A model generated the notes under the pieces. That model was not told where the DNA came from. It did not search any database and saw only the letters and a list, made by a program, of their open reading frames with translations. A stretch of 64,000 nt of DNA from NCBI RefSeq assembly GCF_900116145.1, contig NZ_FPAB01000008.1:62001-126000 (forward strand), written 5' to 3'. The stretch's first letter is position 1. Every line of letters begins with the position of its first letter. A program made the translations under genes and the position numbers. Shown piece by piece: positions 36,521 through 44,969 of this stretch. Source of the stretch: Streptomyces harbinensis. Lineage in GTDB: Bacteria; Actinomycetota; Actinomycetes; Streptomycetales; Streptomycetaceae.

Positions 36521-37324
36521 TCAGGGCGGCTGCAGCAGGCTCTCCTCGATGGCGCCCACGGTGTCCAGCAGGACACGGCCCGCGCTGCGCAGATCCCGGT
36601 TGTGCACCGTGTCGCCGACCACCAGCGCGGCGACCGGACCGCCCCGGCCGAGGGTGACCGGGGCGGCGAGTTCGACCAGGCCGGGGATGTGCTGGCTGGG
36701 CGCGTAGGACAGGCCGGTACGCCGGATCCGTTCGAGCTCGCGGCGCATGGCGTCCGCCCTGGCCGCCTCCCGGCGGGTGCCGCCCCCGCCGCCCTCGCCG
36801 AGGTCCGCCGGGACGTCCGGGTTCTTCGCCAGCAGCAGCTTGCCGGCCGCGGAGGCGTGGGCCGGGAAGGGGCGGCGCAGTGCGGTGGCGAGCGGGATGT
36901 GTTCCTGGCCGTAGAGGGTGCCGACGTGCTGGATGCGGGTTCCGGACAGCAGGCCGAGGCTGACGATCTTGCGGGTGAGCTGGAAGAGCTCGATCAGGTA
37001 GGGGGTCACCTTGTGGCCGAGGCTGTGCAGCCGGGCCGGGCCGCTGGTGGCGGCGAGGTGGAAGAGATAGGTGCCCAGTTGGTAGGACTTGGACTCCATG
37101 CGGATGACCAGGCCGAGTTCGGTGAGGATCCGCAGCTGCCGGTGCAGGGTCGACTTCGGCTGGCCGGTCCGGCGGGAGAGGTCGGAGAGGGTCAGCGGTC
37201 GCGGGGCCTCGGCCAGTGCTTCCAGCACGGCGAGCGATTTGCGCAGCGGCCCGCCGCCGGGGGCGGGGTCCGTTCCGGGCCGTTCCGCCGGGCGGACCGC
37301 CCGGAGATTCTGTCCGCCGACCAC
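36521..37324 (-). CDS. IclR-family transcriptional regulator
   Basis: This 267-residue protein has an N-terminal IclR winged helix (LRKSLAVLEALAEAPRPLTLSDLSRRTG, PKSTLHRQLRIL). The C-terminal GAF-like effector domain contains PAHASAAGKLLLA and the late AAPV segment. The start is GTG with GGGAG eight bases before it. It lies upstream of matB in the same direction and divergent from ispH. The natural proposal is control of matB, perhaps in response to malonate or a related acid; that is inference from position. Confidence 0.9.
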   Translation of the reverse strand: MVGGQNLRAVRPAERPGTDPAPGGGPLRKSLAVLEALAEAPRPLTLSDLSRRTGQPKSTLHRQLRILTELGLVIRMESKSYQLGTYLFHLAATSGPARLHSLGHKVTPYLIELFQLTRKIVSLGLLSGTRIQHVGTLYGQEHIPLATALRRPFPAHASAAGKLLLAKNPDVPADLGEGGGGGTRREAARADAMRRELERIRRTGLSYAPSQHIPGLVELAAPVTLGRGGPVAALVVGDTVHNRDLRSAGRVLLDTVGAIEESLLQPP

Positions 37325-37493
37325 CGCGATGCTCCCGTCGCCGAAGCGCGTCCCATGGGCTCATTGCTACCGGAGTCCGGCCGGCACGCTCAAGATCGCC
37401 GCGGGGTGCTGGCCCGTCGTGCCGCGCGATCGGTCCCTTTGTGACAGATCCGGGCGGTGGGCCGGCGGCCGTTCGGGAAAGTGGAATCGGCCG

Positions 37494-37523
37494 TTGAGCG
37501 GCTCGCGGCGGCGTTCCTACGCT
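37494..37523 (+). promoter_or_regulatory. Putative ispH promoter, leaderless
   Basis: TTGAGC (37494-37499) and TACGCT (37518-37523) are spaced by 18 bp, and the ATG begins seven bases after the -10. No Shine-Dalgarno is seen before ispH, so transcription probably starts at or very near the ATG. Confidence 0.5.
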
Positions 37524-37530
37524 GCCGGAC

Positions 37531-38532
37531 ATGGCTGATGTGAACTCGGACGCGCACGTGCCGGACGGCACCGCCCGTCGCATTCTGCTGGCCGGTCCAC
37601 GGTCCTTCTGCGCCGGGGTCGAGCGGGCCATCGAGATCGTCGAGCGGGCCCTGGATTCCCGTGGGGCCCCTGTCTATGTCCGCAAGCAGATCGTGCACAA
37701 CGTCTCGGTCGTCGGTGATCTGGCGGCGCGCGGTGCGGTCTTCGTCGAGGAACTGGACGAGGTGCCGGACGGCGCGACGGTGGTGTTCTCCGCGCACGGG
37801 GTCTCCCCCGCCGTCCGCGAGGAGGCGGAGCGGCGCCGGCTCGACGTCATCGACGGCACCTGCCCGCTGGTGGCCAAGGTGCACGCCAAGGCCCGGCGTT
37901 ACGCGGCGCGCGGCGACACCGTGGTGCTGGTCGGGCACGCCGGGCACGAGGAGGTGGAGGGCACGCTCGGGGAGGCGCCGGAGTCGATGGTGCTGGTCTC
38001 CACCCCCGAGGAGGTCCGCGCGCTGCCGGCGGACGCGGCGCCCCAGGTCTCCTACCTCACCCAGACCACGCTCGGGGTGGACGACACCGCCGAGGTCCTC
38101 GGCGCGCTGCGGGAGCGGTTCCCGCTGCTGTACGAGCCGCCGTCCGAGGACATCTGCTACGCGACCACCAACCGGCAGAACGCCCTCAAGGCGATCATCC
38201 CGGAGGCCGATCTGGTGCTGGTCGTGGGCTCCGCCAACTCCTCCAACTCGGTACGGCTGGTGGAGCTCTCCCGCGCCCAGGGCACTCCGGCGGAGCTGAT
38301 CGACACGGCGGCGGACATCCGCCCCGAGTGGCTGACCTCGGTCCGCACCATCGGGCTGACCGGCGGCGCCTCGGCGCCGCCCGCCCTGGTCGAGGAGGTG
38401 GTGACCGCGCTGTCCGGGTACGGGCCGGTGTCCGTCGAGGAGCGCGAGATCACCCGCGAAACCGTGCACTTCGAACTCCCCTCGGCCGTGCGCGGCTCAG
38501 CGCAGCAGCCGGCGGGTGGCCCATCCAGCTGA
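37531..38532 (+). CDS. ispH: 4-hydroxy-3-methylbut-2-enyl diphosphate reductase
   Basis: This 333-residue enzyme performs the last MEP-pathway step, reducing HMBPP to IPP and DMAPP. The three cysteines that bind the [4Fe-4S] cluster are in [19 protein letters not shown] and [12 protein letters not shown]. The catalytic-loop histidines are in VRKQIVHN and [10 protein letters not shown], and the catalytic Glu region is TQTTLGVDD. It is followed 11 bp later by dxs and then ispG, in one operon. In Streptomyces, such clustered extra copies of MEP genes typically accompany terpenoid pathways and raise precursor supply; housekeeping copies would be elsewhere. Confidence 0.97.
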   Translation: MADVNSDAHVPDGTARRILLAGPRSFCAGVERAIEIVERALDSRGAPVYVRKQIVHNVSVVGDLAARGAVFVEELDEVPDGATVVFSAHGVSPAVREEAERRRLDVIDGTCPLVAKVHAKARRYAARGDTVVLVGHAGHEEVEGTLGEAPESMVLVSTPEEVRALPADAAPQVSYLTQTTLGVDDTAEVLGALRERFPLLYEPPSEDICYATTNRQNALKAIIPEADLVLVVGSANSSNSVRLVELSRAQGTPAELIDTAADIRPEWLTSVRTIGLTGGASAPPALVEEVVTALSGYGPVSVEEREITRETVHFELPSAVRGSAQQPAGGPSS

Positions 38533-38543
38533 GTGGGAGAGAC

Positions 38544-40358
38544 GTGTCCCCAAGTGTGCTCAAGCGTGTAAGCAGTCCCCGGCGGCTGAAGGAGCTGGCG
38601 CCCCATCAGCTGCCCGTGCTGGCCCGGGAGATCAGGGAGTTCCTGGTCGAGCGGGTGTCCGCGGCCGGCGGGCATCTGGGGCCGAACCTGGGCGTGGTCG
38701 AGCTGACGATCGCGCTGCACCGGGTGTTCGACTCGCCGGCCGACCGCATCGTCTTCGACACCGGCCACCAGTCCTATGTGCACAAGATGCTCACCGGCCG
38801 GCAGGACGGCTTCGCCACGCTGCGCGCGGCGGGCGGGCTGTCCGGCTATCCGACGCGCCGGGAGTCGCCGCACGACCTGGTGGAGAACTCGCACGCCTCC
38901 ACCGCGCTGTCCTGGGCGGACGGTCTGCTGCGGGCGCAGCGGCTGCGCGGCGGGGAGGAGCGCCGGGTGGTGGCGGTGATCGGTGACGGCGCGCTCACCG
39001 GCGGGCTGGCGTGGGAGGCGCTGAACAACCTCGGTGGCGGCAGGGAGCCGGTGGTGGTCGTGCTCAACGACAACGGCCGGTCCTACGACCCCACGGTGGG
39101 CGGGCTGGCCGCGCATCTGGCGGCGCTGCGCGGCGGGCGGTGCGCAGGGCCGAACCTGTTCGAGCAGCTGGGGTTCGGCTATCTGGGTCCGGTGGACGGG
39201 CACGACATCACGGCGGTGGAGGAGGCGTGCCGCCGGGCGGTGGCGCTGGGGCGCCCGGTGGTGGTCCACTGCGTCACCGAGAAGGGCCGCGGCTATCCGC
39301 CGGCGGAGCGCGACGAGGCCGACCGGATGCACGGGATCGGGGTCATCGACCCGGCCACCGGTCGGCCGCGTCCGGGTGGTTCGTCCGCGGTGAGCTGGAC
39401 GAAGGCGTTCGGCGCGGAGCTGGAGCGGGTGGCGGCCGAACGTCCCGAGGTGGTGGCGCTGACCGCGGCGATGCTGCGGCCGGTGGGGCTGCACGGGTTC
39501 GCCCGGCGCTTTCCCGGCCGGGTGTTCGACGTGGGGATCGCCGAGCAGCACGCGGCGACCACCGCCGCCGGGCTGGCCATGGGCGGGCTGCATCCGGTGG
39601 TGTGTCTGTACGCGACGTTCCTGAACCGGGCGCTGGACCAGATCCTGATGGATGTGGCTCTGCACGGCCTGCCGGTCACCTTCGTACTGGACCGGGCGGG
39701 GATCACCGGGCCCGACGGTGCCAGCCACCACGGCATGTGGGACCTGGCGCTGCTGGGCGCGGTACCGGGCATGCGGGTGGCGGCGCCGCGGGACGCACCG
39801 CGGCTGGCGGAGCTGCTGCGCGAGGCGGTGGCCGTCACGGACGGGCCGACCGCGCTGCGGTTCCCCAAGGGCCATCCGGGGCCGGCGATCGAGGCCCTGA
39901 CCCGGATGGAGGGTCTGGACATCCTGCACCGCACCCGGTCGCTGCCGCTGGACGTGCTGCTGGTGAGCGCGGGCGCGCTGGCCGGCCCGGCGGTGCGGGC
40001 GGCGGAGATCCTCTCCCGCTCCGGTGTCGGGGTCACCGTCGTCGATCCCCGCTGGCTGCTGCCGGTCGGCCCGGCCCTGGTCCACCTCGCCTCCCGGCAC
40101 CGGCTGGTGCTGTCCGTCGAGGACGGACTGCGGGCCGGCGGGGCGGGTGCGGCGCTCGCCCAGGCGTGCGCCGACGCCGGGGTCCGTACCCCGGTGCACG
40201 CGCTGGGGCTGCCGCGGGAGTTCCTTCCGCACGGGGAGCGGTCCCAGTTGCTCGCCGCGGCCGGCCTGAGCGCGGAGGCGGTCGCCGCCACCGCCCTGTC
40301 CCTGCACGGTGCCCTCGCGGTGCCGGATGTTCCCTCTCTGGAAAGGACCCCGCGGTGA
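38544..40358 (+). CDS. dxs: 1-deoxy-D-xylulose-5-phosphate synthase
   Basis: This 604-residue thiamine-diphosphate enzyme catalyses the first and usually limiting MEP step, condensing pyruvate with glyceraldehyde 3-phosphate. Diagnostic segments are [31 protein letters not shown], the TPP-binding [30 protein letters not shown] and [10 protein letters not shown]. The GTG at 38544 has GGGAGA upstream; the longer open frame overlaps ispH and is not used. It is slightly shorter than typical housekeeping Dxs. Its stop overlaps the ispG start by GTGA. Confidence 0.96.
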   Translation: MSPSVLKRVSSPRRLKELAPHQLPVLAREIREFLVERVSAAGGHLGPNLGVVELTIALHRVFDSPADRIVFDTGHQSYVHKMLTGRQDGFATLRAAGGLSGYPTRRESPHDLVENSHASTALSWADGLLRAQRLRGGEERRVVAVIGDGALTGGLAWEALNNLGGGREPVVVVLNDNGRSYDPTVGGLAAHLAALRGGRCAGPNLFEQLGFGYLGPVDGHDITAVEEACRRAVALGRPVVVHCVTEKGRGYPPAERDEADRMHGIGVIDPATGRPRPGGSSAVSWTKAFGAELERVAAERPEVVALTAAMLRPVGLHGFARRFPGRVFDVGIAEQHAATTAAGLAMGGLHPVVCLYATFLNRALDQILMDVALHGLPVTFVLDRAGITGPDGASHHGMWDLALLGAVPGMRVAAPRDAPRLAELLREAVAVTDGPTALRFPKGHPGPAIEALTRMEGLDILHRTRSLPLDVLLVSAGALAGPAVRAAEILSRSGVGVTVVDPRWLLPVGPALVHLASRHRLVLSVEDGLRAGGAGAALAQACADAGVRTPVHALGLPREFLPHGERSQLLAAAGLSAEAVAATALSLHGALAVPDVPSLERTPR

Positions 40359-41506
40359 CCCAGGTCGCGCTCGGTATGCCCGCTCCGCCCCCCGTCACGC
40401 TCGCCGCCCGCCGCCCCACCCGCCAGCTGCGGGTGGGTGCGGTCGGGGTCGGCAGCGACCACCCGATCTCGGTGCAGTCGATGACCACGACGGTCACGGC
40501 CGATGTGAACGCCACGCTCCAGCAGATCGCCGAACTCACGGCGGCCGGCTGCGACATCGTCCGGGTGGCCTGTCCGAGCGCCGACGACGCGGCGGCGCTG
40601 CCGGAGATCGCCCGCAAGTCCAAGATCCCGGTGATCGCGGACATCCACTTCCAGCCCAAGTACGTGTTCGCGGCGATCGAGGCCGGCTGCGCGGCGGTGC
40701 GGGTCAACCCCGGCAACATCAAGAAGTTCGACGACCGGATCGCGGAGATCGCCCAGGCCGCCACCGAGCGCGGCACCCCGATCCGGATCGGGGTCAACGC
40801 CGGGTCGCTGGACCCCCGGCTGATGGCCAAGCACGGCCGGGCCACTCCGGAGGCGCTGGCCGAGTCGGCGCTGTGGGAGGCGTCGCTCTTCGCCGAGCAC
40901 GGCTTCCACGATCTGAAGATCTCGGTCAAGCACAACGACCCGGTGGTCATGGTGCGGGCGTACGAGATCCTCGCCGAGAGCTGCGACTACCCGCTGCACC
41001 TGGGCGTCACCGAGGCGGGCCCCGCGTTCCAGGGCACCATCAAGTCGGCGGTCGCGTTCGGGGCGCTGCTGCGCCAGGGCATCGGTGACACCATCCGGGT
41101 GTCGCTGTCGGCTCCGCCGGTGGAGGAGGCCAAGGTGGGCGGGCAGATCCTCCAGTCGCTGAATCTGCGTCCCCGCAAGCTGGAGATCGTCTCCTGCCCG
41201 TCCTGCGGGCGGGCGCAGGTGGATGTGTACAAGCTCGCCGACGAGGTCACCGCGGGTCTTGAGGGCATGGAGGTGCCGCTGCGGGTCGCGGTGATGGGGT
41301 GCGTGGTGAACGGCCCCGGTGAGGCCCGCGAGGCGGATCTGGGGGTGGCGTCCGGCAATGGGAAGGGGCAGATCTTCGTCAAGGGAGAAGTGGTCAAAAC
41401 CGTCCCCGAACACCGCATCGTGGAAACTCTCATCGAGGAGGCTCTGCGGATCGCCGAGGAGCTGGAGCCGGCCGAGGAGGGGTCTCCCACGGTCGTCGTC
41501 GGCTGA
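40355..41506 (+). CDS. ispG: 4-hydroxy-3-methylbut-2-en-1-yl diphosphate synthase
   Basis: This 383-residue bacterial-type IspG (GcpE) carries out reductive ring opening of MEcPP to HMBPP. It has the TIM-barrel N-terminal half ([36 protein letters not shown]). Iron-sulfur cluster ligands lie in SCPSCGR and in [10 protein letters not shown]. The GTG start is coupled to the dxs stop. Together with ispH and dxs it forms a compact MEP-boosting module, facing the terpenoid operon. Confidence 0.97.
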   Translation: MTQVALGMPAPPPVTLAARRPTRQLRVGAVGVGSDHPISVQSMTTTVTADVNATLQQIAELTAAGCDIVRVACPSADDAAALPEIARKSKIPVIADIHFQPKYVFAAIEAGCAAVRVNPGNIKKFDDRIAEIAQAATERGTPIRIGVNAGSLDPRLMAKHGRATPEALAESALWEASLFAEHGFHDLKISVKHNDPVVMVRAYEILAESCDYPLHLGVTEAGPAFQGTIKSAVAFGALLRQGIGDTIRVSLSAPPVEEAKVGGQILQSLNLRPRKLEIVSCPSCGRAQVDVYKLADEVTAGLEGMEVPLRVAVMGCVVNGPGEAREADLGVASGNGKGQIFVKGEVVKTVPEHRIVETLIEEALRIAEELEPAEEGSPTVVVG

Positions 41507-41896
41507 ATGAGGGATTCCCCTGGAGGAAACAGGAACAGCGCGATCACCCCGGCTCTCCGAAGTCGGCCACAGTATGGTTCTTGAGTCGTCTTTACGACTG
41601 CCAATGACCAGCATGGCCTGCTCTCGGGGAGTTCTGACGTGGTGGTGAGAAGAGGTGCACGAAGATGACCATGCGGTGATCTGCCGTACTTCTGCGCATC
41701 TTCTTCACCGGCCGCCCACTGTCGTGCGGCACGTCCACCCCTGAGCGCGGCCACGGAAACAGCGCTGCGTCGTGTGGGAAACAACGGGGAAACGGGGGAG
41801 AGATCCCGCTTTCTCAGACCATGGCGCTCTTTGCTCCTGCCATGGCTCCACCGGAATGTTACGGCGAACGTCCTGTGAATTCTTGGAGGCCCTCCT
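41507..41896 (+). promoter_or_regulatory. 390-bp noncoding region, ispG to luxR
   Basis: This is the longest gene-free stretch in the window and is visibly lower in GC than its surroundings. It contains a small hairpin (AGTCGT-CTTT-ACGACT, 41584-41599) and, near its right end, the ribosome site TTGGAGG for the LuxR gene. I see no convincing protein-coding frame. It probably carries the regulator's promoter and a long 5' leader. Confidence 0.55.
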
Positions 41897-42538
41897 GTGA
41901 CCACCGACACTACGGTACGCGTGGTGAAAGCAATAGTGCGCGCACCGGATCCGCTCACGTATACGGCTGTCAGTAATCATCTGAACTCAACGGCCGCCGT
42001 CGAGGTGGCCGCCCGGCCCCATCAGGGGCCGGTCGACGTCGCCGTGTTCGTCGCCGAACGGCTGACGGTGGAGGTGATGTCGGCGCTGCGCAGACTCAAG
42101 GAGGCGCTCGGGGTGCCGGTGGTGCTGATCCCCTCGGAGATCGACCGCGCCGATCTGTTCACGGCCGTGGAGTGCAATGTCGTCGCGGTGCTGCCGCGTG
42201 CCGCGGCCACCCACGCCCGGATCGAGGAGGCGGTGCTGACGGCCGCGGCCGGCGGCGGCGTGCTGCCCTCCCGGCTGCTCGGTGAACTGCTGCGCCAGAT
42301 CGAGCGGATGCAGCGCGAGATCCTGTCCCCGTCCGGTCTGCACGCCTCCGGGCTCACGCCCCGCGAGATCGGGGTGCTGCGGCTGATGTCGGAGGGTCTG
42401 GACACCGCCGAGATCGCGGAGCAGATGTGCCTGTCGGAGCGGGCGGTCAAGCGGGTCGTCTTCGGCGTCACCCGGCGACTGAACCTGCGCAACCGCCCGC
42501 ACGCGGTGGCCTACGCGTTACGCAGTGGCGTCATCTGA
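41897..42538 (+). CDS. LuxR-family regulator with degenerate receiver, TTA codon
   Basis: This 213-residue protein has a receiver-like N-terminus and a C-terminal LuxR/NarL helix-turn-helix (LTPREIGVLRLMSEGLDTAEIAEQ, LSERAVKRVV). The receiver is degenerate: the usual phospho-acceptor Asp after the DVxxx strand is Val52, and the late Lys is replaced by LPR. It therefore probably acts as a phosphorylation-independent orphan regulator. The GTG start has TTGGAGG. A TTA codon near the end (42518-42520) makes full-length synthesis depend on bldA. Its 3' end overlaps the convergent terpene cyclase gene by 21 bp. It is a good candidate for a pathway-specific activator of the terpenoid locus. Confidence 0.88.
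   Translation: MTTDTTVRVVKAIVRAPDPLTYTAVSNHLNSTAAVEVAARPHQGPVDVAVFVAERLTVEVMSALRRLKEALGVPVVLIPSEIDRADLFTAVECNVVAVLPRAAATHARIEEAVLTAAAGGGVLPSRLLGELLRQIERMQREILSPSGLHASGLTPREIGVLRLMSEGLDTAEIAEQMCLSERAVKRVVFGVTRRLNLRNRPHAVAYALRSGVI
42518..42520. promoter_or_regulatory. TTA codon of luxR = antisense of cyclase TAA stop
   Basis: On the plus strand these bases are the leucine codon TTA in the LuxR gene, six codons before its stop. On the minus strand the same bases are the TAA stop of the membrane terpene cyclase. Both readings were checked in frame. Confidence 0.85.
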
Positions 42539-43327
42539 CCGCACCCCGGCGGTCGCACGCGAGGCGGGCAACGGCGCCGGCCCGGCACCGGTTCGCGGGA
42601 CACCGGTGCCGGGCGCCGGCGCGCCGAGTGACCACAGCGGCCTGCCCTCCCGGCGCATCGTCCGGCGCAGCAGCACGATGTAGGCGATGTCGAGGGCGAT
42701 GTAGGTCGGCACCAGCACCTGGAGCAGGTGGTGGGAGGGGTAGACGATGACGGCCGTCGCCCCGGCGGCCAGCGACCCGGCGCACTTGACGACGGCGATG
42801 TGCATCGACTGGCCGGCGCTGGAGCCGCGCCGCTTGAGGAGCAGCAGGAACGAGGCGCTCAGCGGCACCTGGATGATCATGCCGGTGTACATGCCGTCGC
42901 GGTCGTGGAGTTCGTTGGCGCCGACGACCACGAGGACCGCCGCCCACACCAGGACGCCGGCCAGCGCCCGGCGGACGGTGCGCGCCGGCAGGGCCGGGTA
43001 GTCGCGCGGCCCGTACCGCATCGCCAGATACAGCAGCGCGAGGTTGAAGACGAACCAGACGAAGTTGATCTGCCGCTGGGTCTCGGTCTGTTCCAGCACG
43101 AAGGTGAGGCTGAACTCCCAGGCGAAGTTCACCGCCACCATCGGGGCGGGGATGGCGGTCAGCCGGTCGCGCAGGGCCACCCGGATGGCCAGGATGTAGG
43201 TGGCCATCCAGCCCAGTGCGGTGGGTCCCGCGACCGACCAGAAGAGCAGGTCGGGGACGTCGGCCGCCCCCTCCGTGACCGGTGCGACCTGCGACATCGG
43301 GATGAGGAAGGGGGGAAGCCAGTCCAT
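42518..43327 (-). CDS. Pyr4/PaxB-family membrane terpene cyclase
   Basis: This 269-residue polytopic membrane protein has about seven hydrophobic segments and a short Pro/Ala-rich tail. It fits the Pyr4/PaxB/DmtA-type transmembrane terpene cyclases. NFAWEF places a Glu at residue 71 and PTYIALDIAYI places an Asp at residue 213, closely matching the catalytic Glu63 and Asp218 described for Pyr4. Other conserved-looking features are GWMATYILAIR and the WFVFNLALLYLAMR helix. Such enzymes cyclise prenyl chains by protonating an alkene or epoxide. It is the last gene of the operon. The ATG has AAGGAC upstream. Assignment rests on motif spacing, hydrophobicity and context. Confidence 0.8.
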   Translation of the reverse strand: MDWLPPFLIPMSQVAPVTEGAADVPDLLFWSVAGPTALGWMATYILAIRVALRDRLTAIPAPMVAVNFAWEFSLTFVLEQTETQRQINFVWFVFNLALLYLAMRYGPRDYPALPARTVRRALAGVLVWAAVLVVVGANELHDRDGMYTGMIIQVPLSASFLLLLKRRGSSAGQSMHIAVVKCAGSLAAGATAVIVYPSHHLLQVLVPTYIALDIAYIVLLRRTMRREGRPLWSLGAPAPGTGVPRTGAGPAPLPASRATAGVRSDDATA

Positions 43328-43372
43328 GGATGTCCTTGTGAGGCGGGGCGGGGAAGCGGATCGTGGGTGTCC

Positions 43373-44566
43373 TCAGAGGCTGGGCACGATGGAGTCGAGC
43401 CCGAAGAACGAGCCGCCGTACAGTTCGTGGCCGACCTGCACGCTGAGCGTGGCGTGCCGGGCCGCGGTGTTGGCGTCGCGCCAGTACTGCTGGAGCGGGT
43501 TGGCCTCGGCGAAGGCGGAGGCGCCGTGCGCCCACATGAGTTCGTCCAGCGCGACGGTCACCAGGTTGGCGGCCTGGGCGACATCGCCGCGGATGCGCCG
43601 CAGTTCGCGGTCCGGGAGGGCGACGGCAGCGGCGGCTGCCGCGTCGATGGTGGCCGCGGCGCGGTGGACGTGCATCTCGGCGGCGTCCAGGGTCAGCGCG
43701 GTGCGGCCCAGGGCTGCGACGAAGGCCCCGGAGTCCGGCTGGCTGCGGTAGAGGGTGGGGGTGACCCCCCGGTGCGGGGCCCGCTGTTCGACGACGGCGC
43801 GGGCCGCCTGGCCGGCGCCGACGACCACCGAGGCGCAGATGACGGCCATGGCCGCCACGGCCGGCGAGCGCAGCAGCGGCGGCAGGCCGACGTCGGTGAC
43901 GTGGGCGCGTCCCAGCTGGGTCTCCAGCGGGATGACCCGGTGAGCGGGGACGAACACCTCCCGGGCGACGGCGGTGTGGCTGCCGGTGGCGCGCATACCG
44001 ACCGTGGACCAGGTGTCCTCGACCGTCAGATGGTCGACGGGTACCAGGACGGACACCGCGCGGGCGCTCTCCCCGTCGGGGGCGCTCTCGCGGGCGCTGA
44101 AGATCGCCCAGTCGTCGTGCAGGATTCCGGAGGCGTACGGCCAGGCGCCGGTGAGCAGATATCCGCCGTCGGTGGCGACCACCTGCCCCGGCGCGACGAA
44201 GACCGAGGCGAGTCTGGCCCCGGGCCGGGCGCCGAACACCTCGTCCCGCGCCTCGCGGGGGAAGCGGGTGGCGAGCAGGTTGGAGCCGTTGATGTTGTTG
44301 ACCACCCAGGAGGTGGAGGGGCAGTAGTGGGAGAGCGTCTTGGTGACCTCGCTGAGAGTGCGGACGTCGCCCTCCAGGCCGCCGTACTCCTTCGCGGTCC
44401 ACACCATGCCCACCTGGGAGGTGTCGATGGCGCGCACCGAGGCGTCGGGGAGCCGGCGTTCGCGATCGCCCTCGGCGACGCCGTCGGCCAGCACCGGCCC
44501 GATGGCGTGCACCCGCTCGACGAGTTCCGCGCACAGATCCTTGGTGTCCGCTCGTGCGATCGTCAT
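43373..44566 (-). CDS. Class D flavin-dependent monooxygenase (HsaA/HpaB-like)
   Basis: This 397-residue protein has the acyl-CoA dehydrogenase fold but the features of group D two-component monooxygenases. These include CPSTSWVVNNINGSNLLATRFP, TGAWPYASGILHDDWAIFSA and the C-terminal helix WAHGASAFAEANPLQQYWRDANTAARH. Such oxygenases use FMNH2 or FADH2 from a separate reductase to hydroxylate phenols or similar substrates. No flavin reductase gene is in the operon. It lies between the epoxide-hydrolase-like gene and the cyclase, in the same direction. Confidence 0.87.
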   Translation of the reverse strand: MTIARADTKDLCAELVERVHAIGPVLADGVAEGDRERRLPDASVRAIDTSQVGMVWTAKEYGGLEGDVRTLSEVTKTLSHYCPSTSWVVNNINGSNLLATRFPREARDEVFGARPGARLASVFVAPGQVVATDGGYLLTGAWPYASGILHDDWAIFSARESAPDGESARAVSVLVPVDHLTVEDTWSTVGMRATGSHTAVAREVFVPAHRVIPLETQLGRAHVTDVGLPPLLRSPAVAAMAVICASVVVGAGQAARAVVEQRAPHRGVTPTLYRSQPDSGAFVAALGRTALTLDAAEMHVHRAAATIDAAAAAAVALPDRELRRIRGDVAQAANLVTVALDELMWAHGASAFAEANPLQQYWRDANTAARHATLSVQVGHELYGGSFFGLDSIVPSL

Positions 44567-44576
44567 GAGGTCGCGT

Positions 44577-44969
44577 TCACCGTTCCTCCCGGTCCGAGAT
44601 GAGGCGGGTGATGTCGAAGTAGTCGCGCCAGGCGGCGATCCGGCCGTCCCGCACCTCGAAGGCGGCCATCACCTTGAGGTTGCGGGCGATGGGGGTGCCG
44701 TCGGTGCGCAGCATGTTCTCCGTGCGCTCCATCAGCACGGTGTCGCCTGCGGCGGCGACATGCCGGACGCGCGCCTCCAGGCGGGCGAAGTCGGCCGGCA
44801 TGAGCGCCATGATCTGCTCCTTGCCCACGCACACCGGCGATCCCGGGTTCTCCCACACGCAGTCGTCGGTCAGGTACCGGTCCACGGCCGCCCGGACGCC
44901 CTCCGGGGTGGGGCCCATCGCGGCCAGGAACGCGCGGACGACGCCCTCGCCGTCGCCGGCCCCGCTCAC
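44577..44969 (-). CDS. Limonene-1,2-epoxide-hydrolase-like / SnoaL-fold protein
   Basis: This 130-residue protein has the NTF2-like cone fold. Its C-terminal half (IARNLKVMAAFEVRDGRIAAWRDYFD) is characteristic of limonene-1,2-epoxide hydrolases. In that family an Arg-x-Asp pair plus the Asp of WRDYFD activates water. Here the pair is Arg82-x-Glu84, a conservative Asp-to-Glu change, and WRDYFD is intact (113-119). It may hydrolyse a terpene epoxide or act as a SnoaL-type cyclase/isomerase. The GTG start overlaps the stop of the preceding monooxygenase (GTGA). Confidence 0.83.
   Translation of the reverse strand: MSGAGDGEGVVRAFLAAMGPTPEGVRAAVDRYLTDDCVWENPGSPVCVGKEQIMALMPADFARLEARVRHVAAAGDTVLMERTENMLRTDGTPIARNLKVMAAFEVRDGRIAAWRDYFDITRLISDREER

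Noticed and set aside
41705-41980. A 91-codon minus-strand frame between ispG and luxR
   Set aside because: It overlaps the start of the LuxR gene, lacks a ribosome site and has no protein-like features.
43373-44566. Acyl-CoA dehydrogenase
   Set aside because: The fold is shared, but the CPSTSWV segment and the C-terminal helix fit group D flavin monooxygenases.
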